A stretch of DNA of 64,000 bases from Streptomyces sp. DSM 110735. GTDB lineage: Bacteria > Actinomycetota > Actinomycetes > Streptomycetales > Streptomycetaceae. The position numbers and the translations under genes are program-made. The stretch covers positions 496,001 to 560,000 of the forward strand of contig NZ_JACYHF010000002.1 of NCBI RefSeq assembly GCF_016482685.1. The letters run 5' to 3'. Under the pieces are notes generated by a model, which had not been told where the DNA came from, ran no database searches, and saw only the letters and a program-made list of their open reading frames with translations. Positions 58,000 to 64,000 of the stretch are shown piece by piece; positions within the stretch are counted from its first letter, which is position 1, and every line of letters begins with the position of its first letter.

Positions 58000-58899
58000 T
58001 CAGCCCCGGCTCGTCGTACGGACGCGTGGCGCCGACGCGGACACGGCGCGCGACTGCGCCAGGACGACAGCCCCGATCACCGCTACGGCTCCCAGCAGTT
58101 GGAGCGGGCGCAGCGCCTCGTCGAGGACGAGATACCCGAGGACCGTCGCGCACAGCGGGGACGCGAACGCGAGGAACGACACGGCGAGGGCGGGCAGTCG
58201 CGCCACCCCTCGGAACCACAGCGCGTAGGCGACCAGGGCGCCGATGACGCCGAGGTAGGCGAAGCCGCCGATGTTGCTCCAGGTGAGGTGGTCCGGCAGA
58301 CCCTCGCGGGCGAGAGCGAACGGTGTCAACACCAGCCCGCCCACGGTGAGTTGCCAGCCGGTGAAGGACAGCAGACCCACCCCGTCGGGGCGCCCCCACT
58401 TCTTGGTGAGCACCAGTCCGGACGCCATGGACAGCGCGCCGAGGAGACCCGCCGCGATGCCGATGCCGTCGAGACCCGCCCCCGGTTGCAGCACCAGCAG
58501 ACCGACACCCGCCGCACCGAACAGGCAGGACACCACGTGCCGTTGGCGTATCGGGTCGTTCAGCAGGAGCGCGCTCAGCACCAGCACGATCATCGGCTGG
58601 ACGGACATCACGAGCGCGGCGACCCCACCGGGCAGGTGATAGGCGGCAAGGAAGAGGAAGTAGAAGAACGCGCCGATGTTCAGCACGCCGAGCACCGCCG
58701 CCCGCCACCACCAGATGCCCTTCGGAAGCGTCCTGGTGACCAGCAGCAGGATCAGCCCCGCGGGCAGCGCCCGCAGCACGGACGCCAGCAGTGGCCGGTC
58801 GGGCGGCAGGAACTCGGTGGTGACGAGATAGGTGGTCCCCCACACCGCCGGGGCGAGAGCGGTGACCGCCGAGGTCACCGCGAGGCGCTGACCGCTCAC
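58000..58899 (-). CDS. EamA/DMT-superfamily transporter
   Basis: 299-residue transporter, ten predicted helices. EamA repeats are visible (LAPAVWGTTYLVTTEFLP, GLLGALSMASGLVLTKKWG). GTG 58899 overlaps the nitroreductase stop as GTGA, so translation is coupled to that gene. The pair is divergent from a MarR gene. Substrate unknown; export of a nitroaromatic/quinone-type compound or metabolite is possible but unproven. Confidence 0.9.
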   Translation of the reverse strand: MSGQRLAVTSAVTALAPAVWGTTYLVTTEFLPPDRPLLASVLRALPAGLILLLVTRTLPKGIWWWRAAVLGVLNIGAFFYFLFLAAYHLPGGVAALVMSVQPMIVLVLSALLLNDPIRQRHVVSCLFGAAGVGLLVLQPGAGLDGIGIAAGLLGALSMASGLVLTKKWGRPDGVGLLSFTGWQLTVGGLVLTPFALAREGLPDHLTWSNIGGFAYLGVIGALVAYALWFRGVARLPALAVSFLAFASPLCATVLGYLVLDEALRPLQLLGAVAVIGAVVLAQSRAVSASAPRVRTTSRG

Positions 58900-59606
58900 C
58901 TCGCCTCTCCGGAGACCTGGTCACGGCGCCCGGCGCCGGTCCCGCACGGTGTCGGGCCGTAGGTCTCCCGGTGAACCGTCAGGGAACGGTCCCGGCGGCC
59001 GGGATGCGTCCGGGACTCGGCGGGACGGCCGAGCGGCAGAAGCAGGGCGATGTGCAGATCGTCGCGGTCCGGAATGCCGATGGCCTTCTTGACCTCTGCC
59101 TCGTCCCAGCCGTTCATGGGGCTGGTGGCGAGCCCCGCGGCGTGCGCGGCGATCATCAGGAAGGACGCGGCGATCATGGCGTCCTTCACCGCGTACTCGC
59201 GCTCAAGACCCCGGCGGCGCGGGTCCGCGTAGAAGGCGCGCGCGTCGCCGGGCGCGGCGGCGGCGAACGGCTCCGGCCACGCTCCCCCGCGCCGTGCCCG
59301 CTCCCAGATGTCGCCGCGGTCCTCGCGCCAGGCGCCGGACTCGGCGACGAAGACCAGTGTCACCGGCGCCTCCCGGGGATGCGGCTGCCCGCCCGTGGCG
59401 TCGGCGAGCGCCGCGCGGCCCGGCTCGTCGGTGACGACGACTACGGACCGCGCCTGGAGGTTGAAGCTCGACGGCGCCTCCAGCGCGAGGTCGACCAGTT
59501 CCTGGAGCAGGTCGGCGGGCACGGGGTCCGGCCGGTAGTGACGGATGCTGCGACGCGAGCGGATGACGCGGGACACGGCGTCACGCTCCAGCGGAGACAA
59601 CTTCAC
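58896..59606 (-). CDS. Nitroreductase-family protein
   Basis: 236 residues. FMN-binding motif RSRRSIRHYRPDPVPADLL near the N-terminus and APSSFNLQARSVVV, with a C-terminal dimer arm, match the oxygen-insensitive nitroreductases. It reduces nitro, quinone or flavin substrates with NAD(P)H. GTG 59606 has TGAGGT eight bases upstream; GTG 59621 is the in-frame alternative. It is in an operon with a downstream EamA gene (4-bp overlap) and divergent from MarR with shared operators, so ligand-induced detoxification is likely. Confidence 0.88.
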   Translation of the reverse strand: MKLSPLERDAVSRVIRSRRSIRHYRPDPVPADLLQELVDLALEAPSSFNLQARSVVVVTDEPGRAALADATGGQPHPREAPVTLVFVAESGAWREDRGDIWERARRGGAWPEPFAAAAPGDARAFYADPRRRGLEREYAVKDAMIAASFLMIAAHAAGLATSPMNGWDEAEVKKAIGIPDRDDLHIALLLPLGRPAESRTHPGRRDRSLTVHRETYGPTPCGTGAGRRDQVSGEAR

Positions 59607-59621
59607 GACCGAATACCTCAC

Positions 59622-59694
59622 TTCGACGTCGAACTATCTGACGTCGAGAAAATATGCCGTCACCTAGGATGGCGTCAAACACTTCGATGTCGAA
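59622..59694. promoter_or_regulatory. Divergent promoter with two MarR-type palindromes
   Basis: TTCGACGTCGAA (59622-59633, perfect) and TTCGATGTCGAA (59683-59694, TTCGA/TCGAA arms) flank the region. A further TGACGTCGAG half-site is at 59639-59648. Minus-strand -35 TTGACG (59678-59673) and a TATTTT/CATATT -10 region (about 59656-59650), plus a plus-strand TAGGAT -10 (59665-59670) lie between the palindromes. Confidence 0.75.
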
Positions 59695-59702
59695 TCAAGC
59701 TG

Positions 59703-59730
59703 GTCCGGCGAGAGCAGTCCGGCGAGAGCA
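59703..59730 (+). repeat. 14-bp perfect tandem duplication
   Basis: GTCCGGCGAGAGCA occurs twice with no gap (59703-59716, 59717-59730) in the 5' leader of the MarR gene, ending 16 bp before its ATG. Confidence 0.9.
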
Positions 59731-59746
59731 AGGGTGAGGTGACCAC

Positions 59747-60232
59747 ATGCGGGACGCCGTCGACGGCTTCCTCGGTCAATGGGCCGACCGGCGCGACGAC
59801 TTGGACCTCGACGCGATGGGCACGATCGGCCGCGTGCTGCGGCTGTCCCGGCTCGTCGGCGCGCGCGTGAAGGAGTACTTCGCTCAGCACGGCATCGAGA
59901 CCTGGGAGTTCGACGTGCTCGCCACGCTCCGCCGTGGTGGCCGACCGCTCACGGCGAAGGAGCTGGCCGCGAGCGTCATGATCGGCTCGGCGGCTCTGAC
60001 CAACCGGGTCGACCGGCTCGTCGCCCGTGGTCTCGTCACGCGCGAGGCGGTCCCGGGCGACCGGCGCAGCCTGCACATCGACCTGACCGAGGAGGGCCGG
60101 GCGCTGGTCGACGCGACCGTGGAGGGGCATGTCCGCAACCAGCGCGAGATCCTCTCGGGTCTGTCCCCGCAGGACGCCGACGAGTTCAACCGGCTGCTGC
60201 GCACCCTGCTGATCTCCCTGGGGGACGAGTGA
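59747..60232 (+). CDS. MarR-family transcriptional regulator
   Basis: 161 residues with a winged HTH (about residues 40-120). Recognition region LTAKELAASVMIGSAALTNRVDRL and wing REAVPGDRRSLHIDLT are characteristic. It is divergent from the nitroreductase/EamA pair, with two matching palindromes between; it should repress both until a phenolic or quinone-like ligand binds. ATG 59747 has GGTGAGGTG upstream. A terminator hairpin follows the gene. Confidence 0.92.
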   Translation: MRDAVDGFLGQWADRRDDLDLDAMGTIGRVLRLSRLVGARVKEYFAQHGIETWEFDVLATLRRGGRPLTAKELAASVMIGSAALTNRVDRLVARGLVTREAVPGDRRSLHIDLTEEGRALVDATVEGHVRNQREILSGLSPQDADEFNRLLRTLLISLGDE

Positions 60233-60269
60233 TCTCCCTGAGGGGCGACGCCCGCTGACACGGCCCGCC

Positions 60270-60291
60270 TCCGCCGACCCGGGGCGGCGGA
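60270..60291. terminator. Hairpin between convergent MarR and EamA genes
   Basis: TCCGCCG-ACCCGGGG-CGGCGGA (60270-60291), a perfect 7-bp stem, with outer CACGG / CCGTG arms that could extend it. Serves the convergent genes ending at 60232 and 60316. Confidence 0.55.
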
Positions 60292-60315
60292 CCGTGCCGA
60301 CGGACCGCTCCGGCG

Positions 60316-61266
60316 CTACGCGGGCACCGGCACCCGGTCTCCGGCGCCACGCGCCTCCCCCGCCGCGAGCGCCGCGACCGCGCCGAGCATCAGCAGGGTG
60401 CCCGTCACCGTGGCCGCCGTCAGGTGCTCGCCGAGCAGGGCGACGGCGAGGACGGCGGCGGTCACCGGCTCCAGGAGCATGATCACGGAGACGGTGGCGG
60501 AGCGTACGGCGGCGGCTCCCGCGAAGTAGAGCGCGTACGCGAGGGCGGTGGGCACGGAGGCGAGGTAGGCGAGCAGCGCGAGGAGCCGCAAGGGGTGCCC
60601 GGTGTGCGGGAACACCCCTCCGACCAGGGCGAACGGCAGCAGGCACAGGGTGGTGACCGCGAAGGCGCCGACCGTGGTGGCTCCCGCGTCACCCGCTCCC
60701 GTACGACCCCACCAGCGGGTCAGCAGCGTCATCGCGCTGTAGCCCGCGGCCGAGCCGAGCGCGCAGAGCACACCCGCCGGACGGACGGTGCCGCCCGAGC
60801 CGCCGAGGGTGAGCACGGCGAGCCCGGCGAGCGCGCCGCCGACCGCGAGGACACCTCCGGCACCGAGCCGTTCCCCGAGCAGGAACCGGGCGCCGAGCGC
60901 GATGAGCACGGGACCGGCGCCGAGGGTCACGACGGTGGCGACAGCGAGCCCGGTGGCGTCCACGGCGGCGAAGTAGGCGGTCTGGAAGACGGCAAGACCG
61001 ACACCGGTGGCCAGCGCCTGCCGCAGCAGGGCGGCGCGATCACGCGGGGCGGCAGCCCGGGAGCGGCGCCCGCGGCGCAGCAGCCGGCCCGCGACCAGCA
61101 GGACGAGTCCCGCCGCGCAGCGCCAGAAGGACAGGGCGAAGGGGCCCATGCCCCCGGTCCGGTAGACCAGGGAGGCGACGGCGCCCGCCGTGCCCCAGGT
61201 CGCACCGGTGACGGTCAGATAGAGCAGGCCACGCCCGACGGGCAGGCCGGAGACAGCGTTCGACAC
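60316..61266 (-). CDS. EamA/DMT-superfamily transporter with a regulated leader
   Basis: 316-residue transporter, ten hydrophobic helices in two EamA repeats ([38 protein letters not shown]). Substrate unknown. GTG 61266 has GGAG seven bases upstream, but that GGAG is in the loop and 3' arm of a perfect GTTTCT-GCGG-AGAAAC hairpin. A 13-codon leader peptide gene and three further hairpins lie upstream (61267-61459), suggesting translational attenuation. It follows another EamA gene (61457-62458) on the same strand. Confidence 0.9.
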   Translation of the reverse strand: MSNAVSGLPVGRGLLYLTVTGATWGTAGAVASLVYRTGGMGPFALSFWRCAAGLVLLVAGRLLRRGRRSRAAAPRDRAALLRQALATGVGLAVFQTAYFAAVDATGLAVATVVTLGAGPVLIALGARFLLGERLGAGGVLAVGGALAGLAVLTLGGSGGTVRPAGVLCALGSAAGYSAMTLLTRWWGRTGAGDAGATTVGAFAVTTLCLLPFALVGGVFPHTGHPLRLLALLAYLASVPTALAYALYFAGAAAVRSATVSVIMLLEPVTAAVLAVALLGEHLTAATVTGTLLMLGAVAALAAGEARGAGDRVPVPA

Positions 61267-61459
61267 GAGGTTTCTCCGCAGAAACGCACTGGATCAGTGC
61301 GGAAGTGGGAAGGCGTCCGACTCGGACGCGCGGACTTCATCTGCGGGCAGCGCCGTCCCGCCCGGCGCGCGCTGCGCGGGGCGTGTTCTTCCCGGAGGCC
61401 CGCCTCAGGCAGCCGGGGGCGGAAGGACGAGTGCGCTGGAGTACATGATCACCAGCCTA
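61267..61459 (-). promoter_or_regulatory. Leader region with candidate ribosome attenuator
   Basis: On the minus strand in order: -10 TAGGCT (61459-61454), leader peptide ATG (61446), stop TGA (61407-61405), then hairpins GCAGCGC/GCGCTGC (61347-61375), GCGTCCG-ACT-CGGACGC (61313-61329), GCACTG-GAT-CAGTGC (61286-61300) and GTTTCT-CCGC-AGAAAC (61270-61285, plus-strand letters). The last sequesters the GGAG in front of GTG 61266. No obvious U-tract, so translational control is more likely than termination. Confidence 0.55.
61405..61446 (-). CDS. Candidate 13-residue leader peptide (MYSSALVLPPPAA)
   Basis: Short ORF in the EamA leader, encoding MYSSALVLPPPAA. Its ATG lies seven bases after a TAGGCT -10 box, the same leaderless arrangement used by many genes in this window. 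Three consecutive Pro codons near the end are the kind of sequence that stalls ribosomes and needs EF-P. If a stalled or amino-acid-starved ribosome covered the hairpins upstream of the transporter start, the Shine-Dalgarno would be freed. No conservation data are available. Confidence 0.4.
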   Translation of the reverse strand: MYSSALVLPPPAA

Positions 61460-62458
61460 GGCGGCGGTCCCCCGCGCGGACAACTCCCGTTCCGCGCCGC
61501 CGCTCTCCGCGACCGGCTCCGCGAACCCCTTGGCGGGTGTGGCGGACTGCGCGATGAACGCGCCGACCAGGACGACCGCGCCGCCGAACACCTGCGGCGC
61601 CGAGAGGTGCTCACCGAGCAGCACCCAGGCGAGCACGGTCGCGATGACCGCCTCCAGACAGGCGACGACCCCGGCGACCTGCGGCGAGAGCCGCCGTACC
61701 GAGAGCACGCCGGTGACGTACGCGAGCACGGTGGCCACGAGGACGATCCAGACGAGCAGCACGGCGGCGGGCACGGCGCTGCCGTCGAGCCGCACGCTGC
61801 CGCCCAGCACCCGCCAGTCCATGCCCCACGGGCGGGCGACGACCGTGAGGACGACGGCACCGACCAGCAGACCGTACGCGATCACGCCCAGCGGGTCCGG
61901 CGCCTCCTCGCCCGCGTCGCCGCCCTGGTCGGACAGGACGAAGTAGCCGACCTGGCAGCAGGCGGCGCCGAGCGCGAACAGCAGACCGAGCACGTCGAAG
62001 CTCAGCCCCGACCAGACCTCGACGACACAGGCGAGCCCGCCCGCCGCGAGGACGACACCGAGCGCGGCGGCCTTGGTGACCGGCCTGTGCTGCACGAACC
62101 GCACCCAGCCCAGCACCAGCGCGGGCGCCAGATACTCCACGAGCAGCGCCACGCCGACCGGTATGCGCGAGAGCGAGGCGAAGTAGCACGCCTGGACTCC
62201 GGCGACGGCGAGGAGCCCGAACCCGGCGAGCAACGCGGGGCGGCGCAGCGGCAGATCACAATGACGCACGGCCACGGGGAGCATGACCAGCGCGGCACCG
62301 GCCACGCGCAGCCACACGACATGCAGCGGGTCGAGCCCCGCCTCGATCAGCGGCTTGGCCGCGACTCCCGACCCACCGAACGCCACGGCCGACACCAGGG
62401 CGAGCCCCAGCCCGGCGCCGCGGCCGCCTTCTCTGCTCCCAGACGCGTGCACGCGCAC
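61457..62458 (-). CDS. EamA/DMT-superfamily transporter
   Basis: 333-residue transporter with ten hydrophobic helices (first helix GLGLALVSAVAFGGSGVAAK, second repeat LGLLFALGAACCQVGYFVL). Substrate unknown. GTG 62458 has no Shine-Dalgarno; the best ribosome-binding context (AGGGTGA) is in front of ATG 62478, which opens a different frame (43 codons, stop at 62347) overlapping the gene start. Either a leader ORF or a frameshift is present. The gene's TAG stop (61459-61457) overlaps the -10 box of the downstream transporter leader. Confidence 0.86.
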   Translation of the reverse strand: MRVHASGSREGGRGAGLGLALVSAVAFGGSGVAAKPLIEAGLDPLHVVWLRVAGAALVMLPVAVRHCDLPLRRPALLAGFGLLAVAGVQACYFASLSRIPVGVALLVEYLAPALVLGWVRFVQHRPVTKAAALGVVLAAGGLACVVEVWSGLSFDVLGLLFALGAACCQVGYFVLSDQGGDAGEEAPDPLGVIAYGLLVGAVVLTVVARPWGMDWRVLGGSVRLDGSAVPAAVLLVWIVLVATVLAYVTGVLSVRRLSPQVAGVVACLEAVIATVLAWVLLGEHLSAPQVFGGAVVLVGAFIAQSATPAKGFAEPVAESGGAERELSARGTAA

Positions 62459-62606
62459 ATGATGACAGGCGACGACATGAGCGTCACCCTTTTTAACTCC
62501 TGTCTCGGGGAGTGGACCGGGGCGCGGTGTGGGCGGCGGGAGTGACGGTGACGACGGACGCGCCGACGGGGCGGCAGCCCCCGCGAGCGCCCGGGATCAG
62601 CAGGGG

Positions 62607-63185
62607 TCAGCAGGGCGGCGCGTCGTCGGTCGTACGCGCCCGCAGCCGGTCCCGCAGCTCGCCCGCCGGAATCCCGGCGCGCTCCAGCACCTCGACGGCC
62701 CGCGACCGCGGGTCGGTCACGAGGGCGGCGAGCAGATCGACGCCGTCGGCACCGCCGTGCGCACCCCGGCGCAGGGTGCCTCGCGCCTCGGCGTCGCGCA
62801 GCGCGGCGGCCGCGACCGGCGACCACCGTTCGCCGCCCGCGGCGACTTCCGCGCCGACCACCTCGGCACCGCCCTGCCAGCGCAGCCCGTATCCGATGCT
62901 GCGCTGCACGAGATACCCGAGCAGCCGGGCGAGCTGGGTCGGCGTGCCGACGGCCGCGCGCGCCTCGGGGTCGGACTCCAGGAGCGAGTGCAGCAGATGG
63001 GCGCTGTCGATCTGCCGGTCGCCGTCGCGTACGGCTCTGCGGCGGGCACCGGCGATCACCGACGCGAAGCCGGTGCCGGTCCCGGCGTCGTTCTCGGCAC
63101 GCGGCACGCCCTCGTCGGGGGCGGACCGGCCGACTGTGCGGGGTTCCACACCAGACACCTCATCAGCCGCCGGAGCGGACGGCAT
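62607..63185 (-). CDS. Clp N-terminal domain protein (ClpC-N-like, no ATPase)
   Basis: 192-residue protein with two Clp_N repeats: the first around residues 40-95 (IAGARRRAVRDGDRQIDSAHLLHSLL, about residue 45) and the second near 130-185 (AAALRDAEARGTLRRG, VDLLAALVTDPRSRAVEVL). These domains recognise substrates or adaptors of the Clp protease, but there is no AAA ATPase module here, so it may be an adaptor or a decoy. ATG 63185 is chosen tentatively; the frame is open to 63251. Isolated gene with no obvious operon partner. Confidence 0.78.
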   Translation of the reverse strand: MPSAPAADEVSGVEPRTVGRSAPDEGVPRAENDAGTGTGFASVIAGARRRAVRDGDRQIDSAHLLHSLLESDPEARAAVGTPTQLARLLGYLVQRSIGYGLRWQGGAEVVGAEVAAGGERWSPVAAAALRDAEARGTLRRGAHGGADGVDLLAALVTDPRSRAVEVLERAGIPAGELRDRLRARTTDDAPPC

Positions 63186-63319
63186 CCACGAGGGGAACCA
63201 TTCTCGCGTCCCACGCTGAGCGGACAACCGACCCGTCCCTCTCATCCTCACGGAGGAGATCCGGTCGATTCCGACTCAGGGGCGCGCGCCGCCTTGCATA
63301 CGCCCCATGAGGCAACCTC

Positions 63320-63544
63320 TTGCCCCTTTCGTACGTCACACATCAAGTGGAGGACGGATGTCTGTGCTGGCTGGTGGGCCTGCCGGCGGTGGACGGCAAG
63401 CAGTACGTGTACCGGGTGTACGCCCCGGACGACGCCCTGCTCGCCGACCTGTTCTGGGATGCCTGGCACTGCCACGACGAGAGCGCCCTCCCGCGCGCGT
63501 GGGACCTGTTCGACGCGGCGGTGATACGACGCGTACGAACGTAA
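63320..63544 (+). CDS. Small conserved-looking protein of unknown function
   Basis: 74-residue protein with TTG start at 63320, supported by GAGG seven bases upstream. The core (WLVGLPAVDGKQYVYRVYAP and ADLFWDAWHCHDESAL) has the compact, aromatic-rich look of a real small folded domain and codon bias is normal. Family not recognised. It converges on the PadR gene with a 7-bp gap. Confidence 0.55.
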   Translation: MPLSYVTHQVEDGCLCWLVGLPAVDGKQYVYRVYAPDDALLADLFWDAWHCHDESALPRAWDLFDAAVIRRVRT

Positions 63545-63551
63545 GGCTGGG

Positions 63552-64000
63552 TCAGTCCTCGTCCGCGAGGATGAGGTACAGCTTCTTGCGGGCCTCGTTG
63601 ATGACGGTGAGCGCCTTCTCGCGCTGTTCCTTCGTGCCGGTCTTCCACACCTGACCGAAGGCTTCCATCAGCCCGAACCCGGCCTGCCGGATCTCGCTCA
63701 GCGCCTCCCAGTCGACACCGCGCGTGGCCTCCTCCCAGGGAGCTTCCGGACCTTCCTCGGCGGACGCGCGCCCGGTCTCGGTGAGGGAGAACAGCTTCTT
63801 GCCGCCCTCGCTCTCGCTGGCGATCAGACCCTCGTCCTCCAGGAGCTGGAGCGTGGGGTAAACGGAGCCGGGACTCGGCTTCCACGCACCCCCGCTGCGC
63901 TCCGCGATCTCCTGGATCATCTCGTACCCGTGCATCGGCCGGTCCTTGAGCAGCGCCAGGATCGACGCCCGCACGTCACCACGCCGCGCCCGCCCCCGGC
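63552..64000 (-). CDS. PadR-family transcriptional regulator (5' end beyond window)
   Basis: PadR-type winged HTH followed by a C-terminal dimerisation helix. Visible motifs: LALLKDRPMHGYEMIQEIAE, GGAWKPSPGSVYPTLQLLED, LIASESEGGKKLFSLTETG and the C-terminal KLYLILADED. The frame remains open through 64000 with residues RGRARRGDV ahead of the HTH, typical of Streptomyces PadR proteins with a Gly/Arg-rich leader. The start is therefore outside the window; GTG 63974 is probably internal. Target gene unknown. Confidence 0.88.
   Translation of the reverse strand, partial: RGRARRGDVRASILALLKDRPMHGYEMIQEIAERSGGAWKPSPGSVYPTLQLLEDEGLIASESEGGKKLFSLTETGRASAEEGPEAPWEEATRGVDWEALSEIRQAGFGLMEAFGQVWKTGTKEQREKALTVINEARKKLYLILADED

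Noticed and set aside
63307..63654. Alternative plus-strand frame overlapping the small ORF and PadR
   Set aside because: Runs antisense into PadR with low-complexity composition; the 63320-63544 frame has a Shine-Dalgarno and looks foldable.
1..64000. tRNA/rRNA genes, insertion sequences, prophage or integrase sites
   Set aside because: No cloverleaf-like sequence, transposase, integrase or terminal inverted repeats were seen. By-eye scanning cannot exclude a small ncRNA; tRNAscan-SE and Rfam searches would decide.

Overview
The window is high-G+C actinobacterial chromosome and almost certainly from a Streptomyces. The pointers are the extreme third-position G+C, frequent GTG starts, a third, divergent EF-Tu gene (tuf3 type), an ECF41 sigma factor, a DasR-like GntR regulator, Tat/lipoprotein signals, and many genes with no Shine-Dalgarno whose start lies 5-8 nt after a -10 box. 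From memory, the tuf3 ... uppP ... lnt ... ung ... fabG order resembles the SCO1320-SCO1350 part of S. coelicolor; this was not checked against a database. I see no tRNA, rRNA, CRISPR array, insertion sequence or prophage, so this is largely core or near-core chromosome.

Layout. 0-5 kb: NarL-type two-component system, ROK regulator, GntR/UTRA regulator with a promoter-embedded operator, ECF41 sigma factor. 5-12 kb: alpha/beta hydrolase, an ACT-GNAT fusion with membrane segments, a Cys/Met PLP enzyme divergent from an Lrp regulator, a DUF885 protein and a membrane protein. 12-15 kb: ferredoxin, ferredoxin reductase and cytochrome P450 in one operon. 15-20 kb: sbcCD and a YigZ/IMPACT protein. 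20-29 kb: APC permease, SixA-like phosphatase coupled to a degenerate CysRS-like protein, CoA-binding protein, CDF metal transporter, YbaK-type deacylase with an XRE-cupin regulator, hexapeptide acyltransferase, gamma-carbonic anhydrase, DedA and a hotdog-fold protein. 29-36 kb: membrane-anchored hypothetical, MFS exporter, hydrolase, spermidine synthase-like protein, tuf3, VTT protein. 36-46 kb: uppP, an LRV/HEAT-like repeat protein, lnt, a Gfo/Idh plus FAD monooxygenase operon facing a TetR gene with paired operators, a DinB-like protein, small secreted and TPR-like proteins, ung. 46-54 kb: peptide ABC binding lipoprotein, two SDR/FabG genes, DUF3037 plus HipA-like kinase pair, VOC protein, second P450, Tat-exported Rieske lipoprotein, PPOX-fold protein. 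54-64 kb: four EamA/DMT transporters and two FMN-type oxidoreductases interleaved with LysR, MocR and MarR regulators, then a Clp-N protein, a small ORF and a PadR gene cut by the window end.

How the parts work together. The clearest functional unit is the three-gene P450 electron-transfer operon. Several regulator/target pairs are divergent and share visible palindromes: TetR/monooxygenase, MarR/nitroreductase-EamA, MocR/PPOX. Four gene pairs overlap by GTGA and are probably translationally coupled: sbcD-sbcC, CysRS-like-sixA, HipA-like-DUF3037, nitroreductase-EamA. The most interesting signals are a possible ribosome-mediated attenuator (13-codon polyproline leader peptide plus a hairpin over the Shine-Dalgarno) in front of one EamA transporter, the recurrent presence of stop codons inside short tandem repeats, a 6 x 20-bp intergenic repeat array, and the long palindrome upstream of tuf3.
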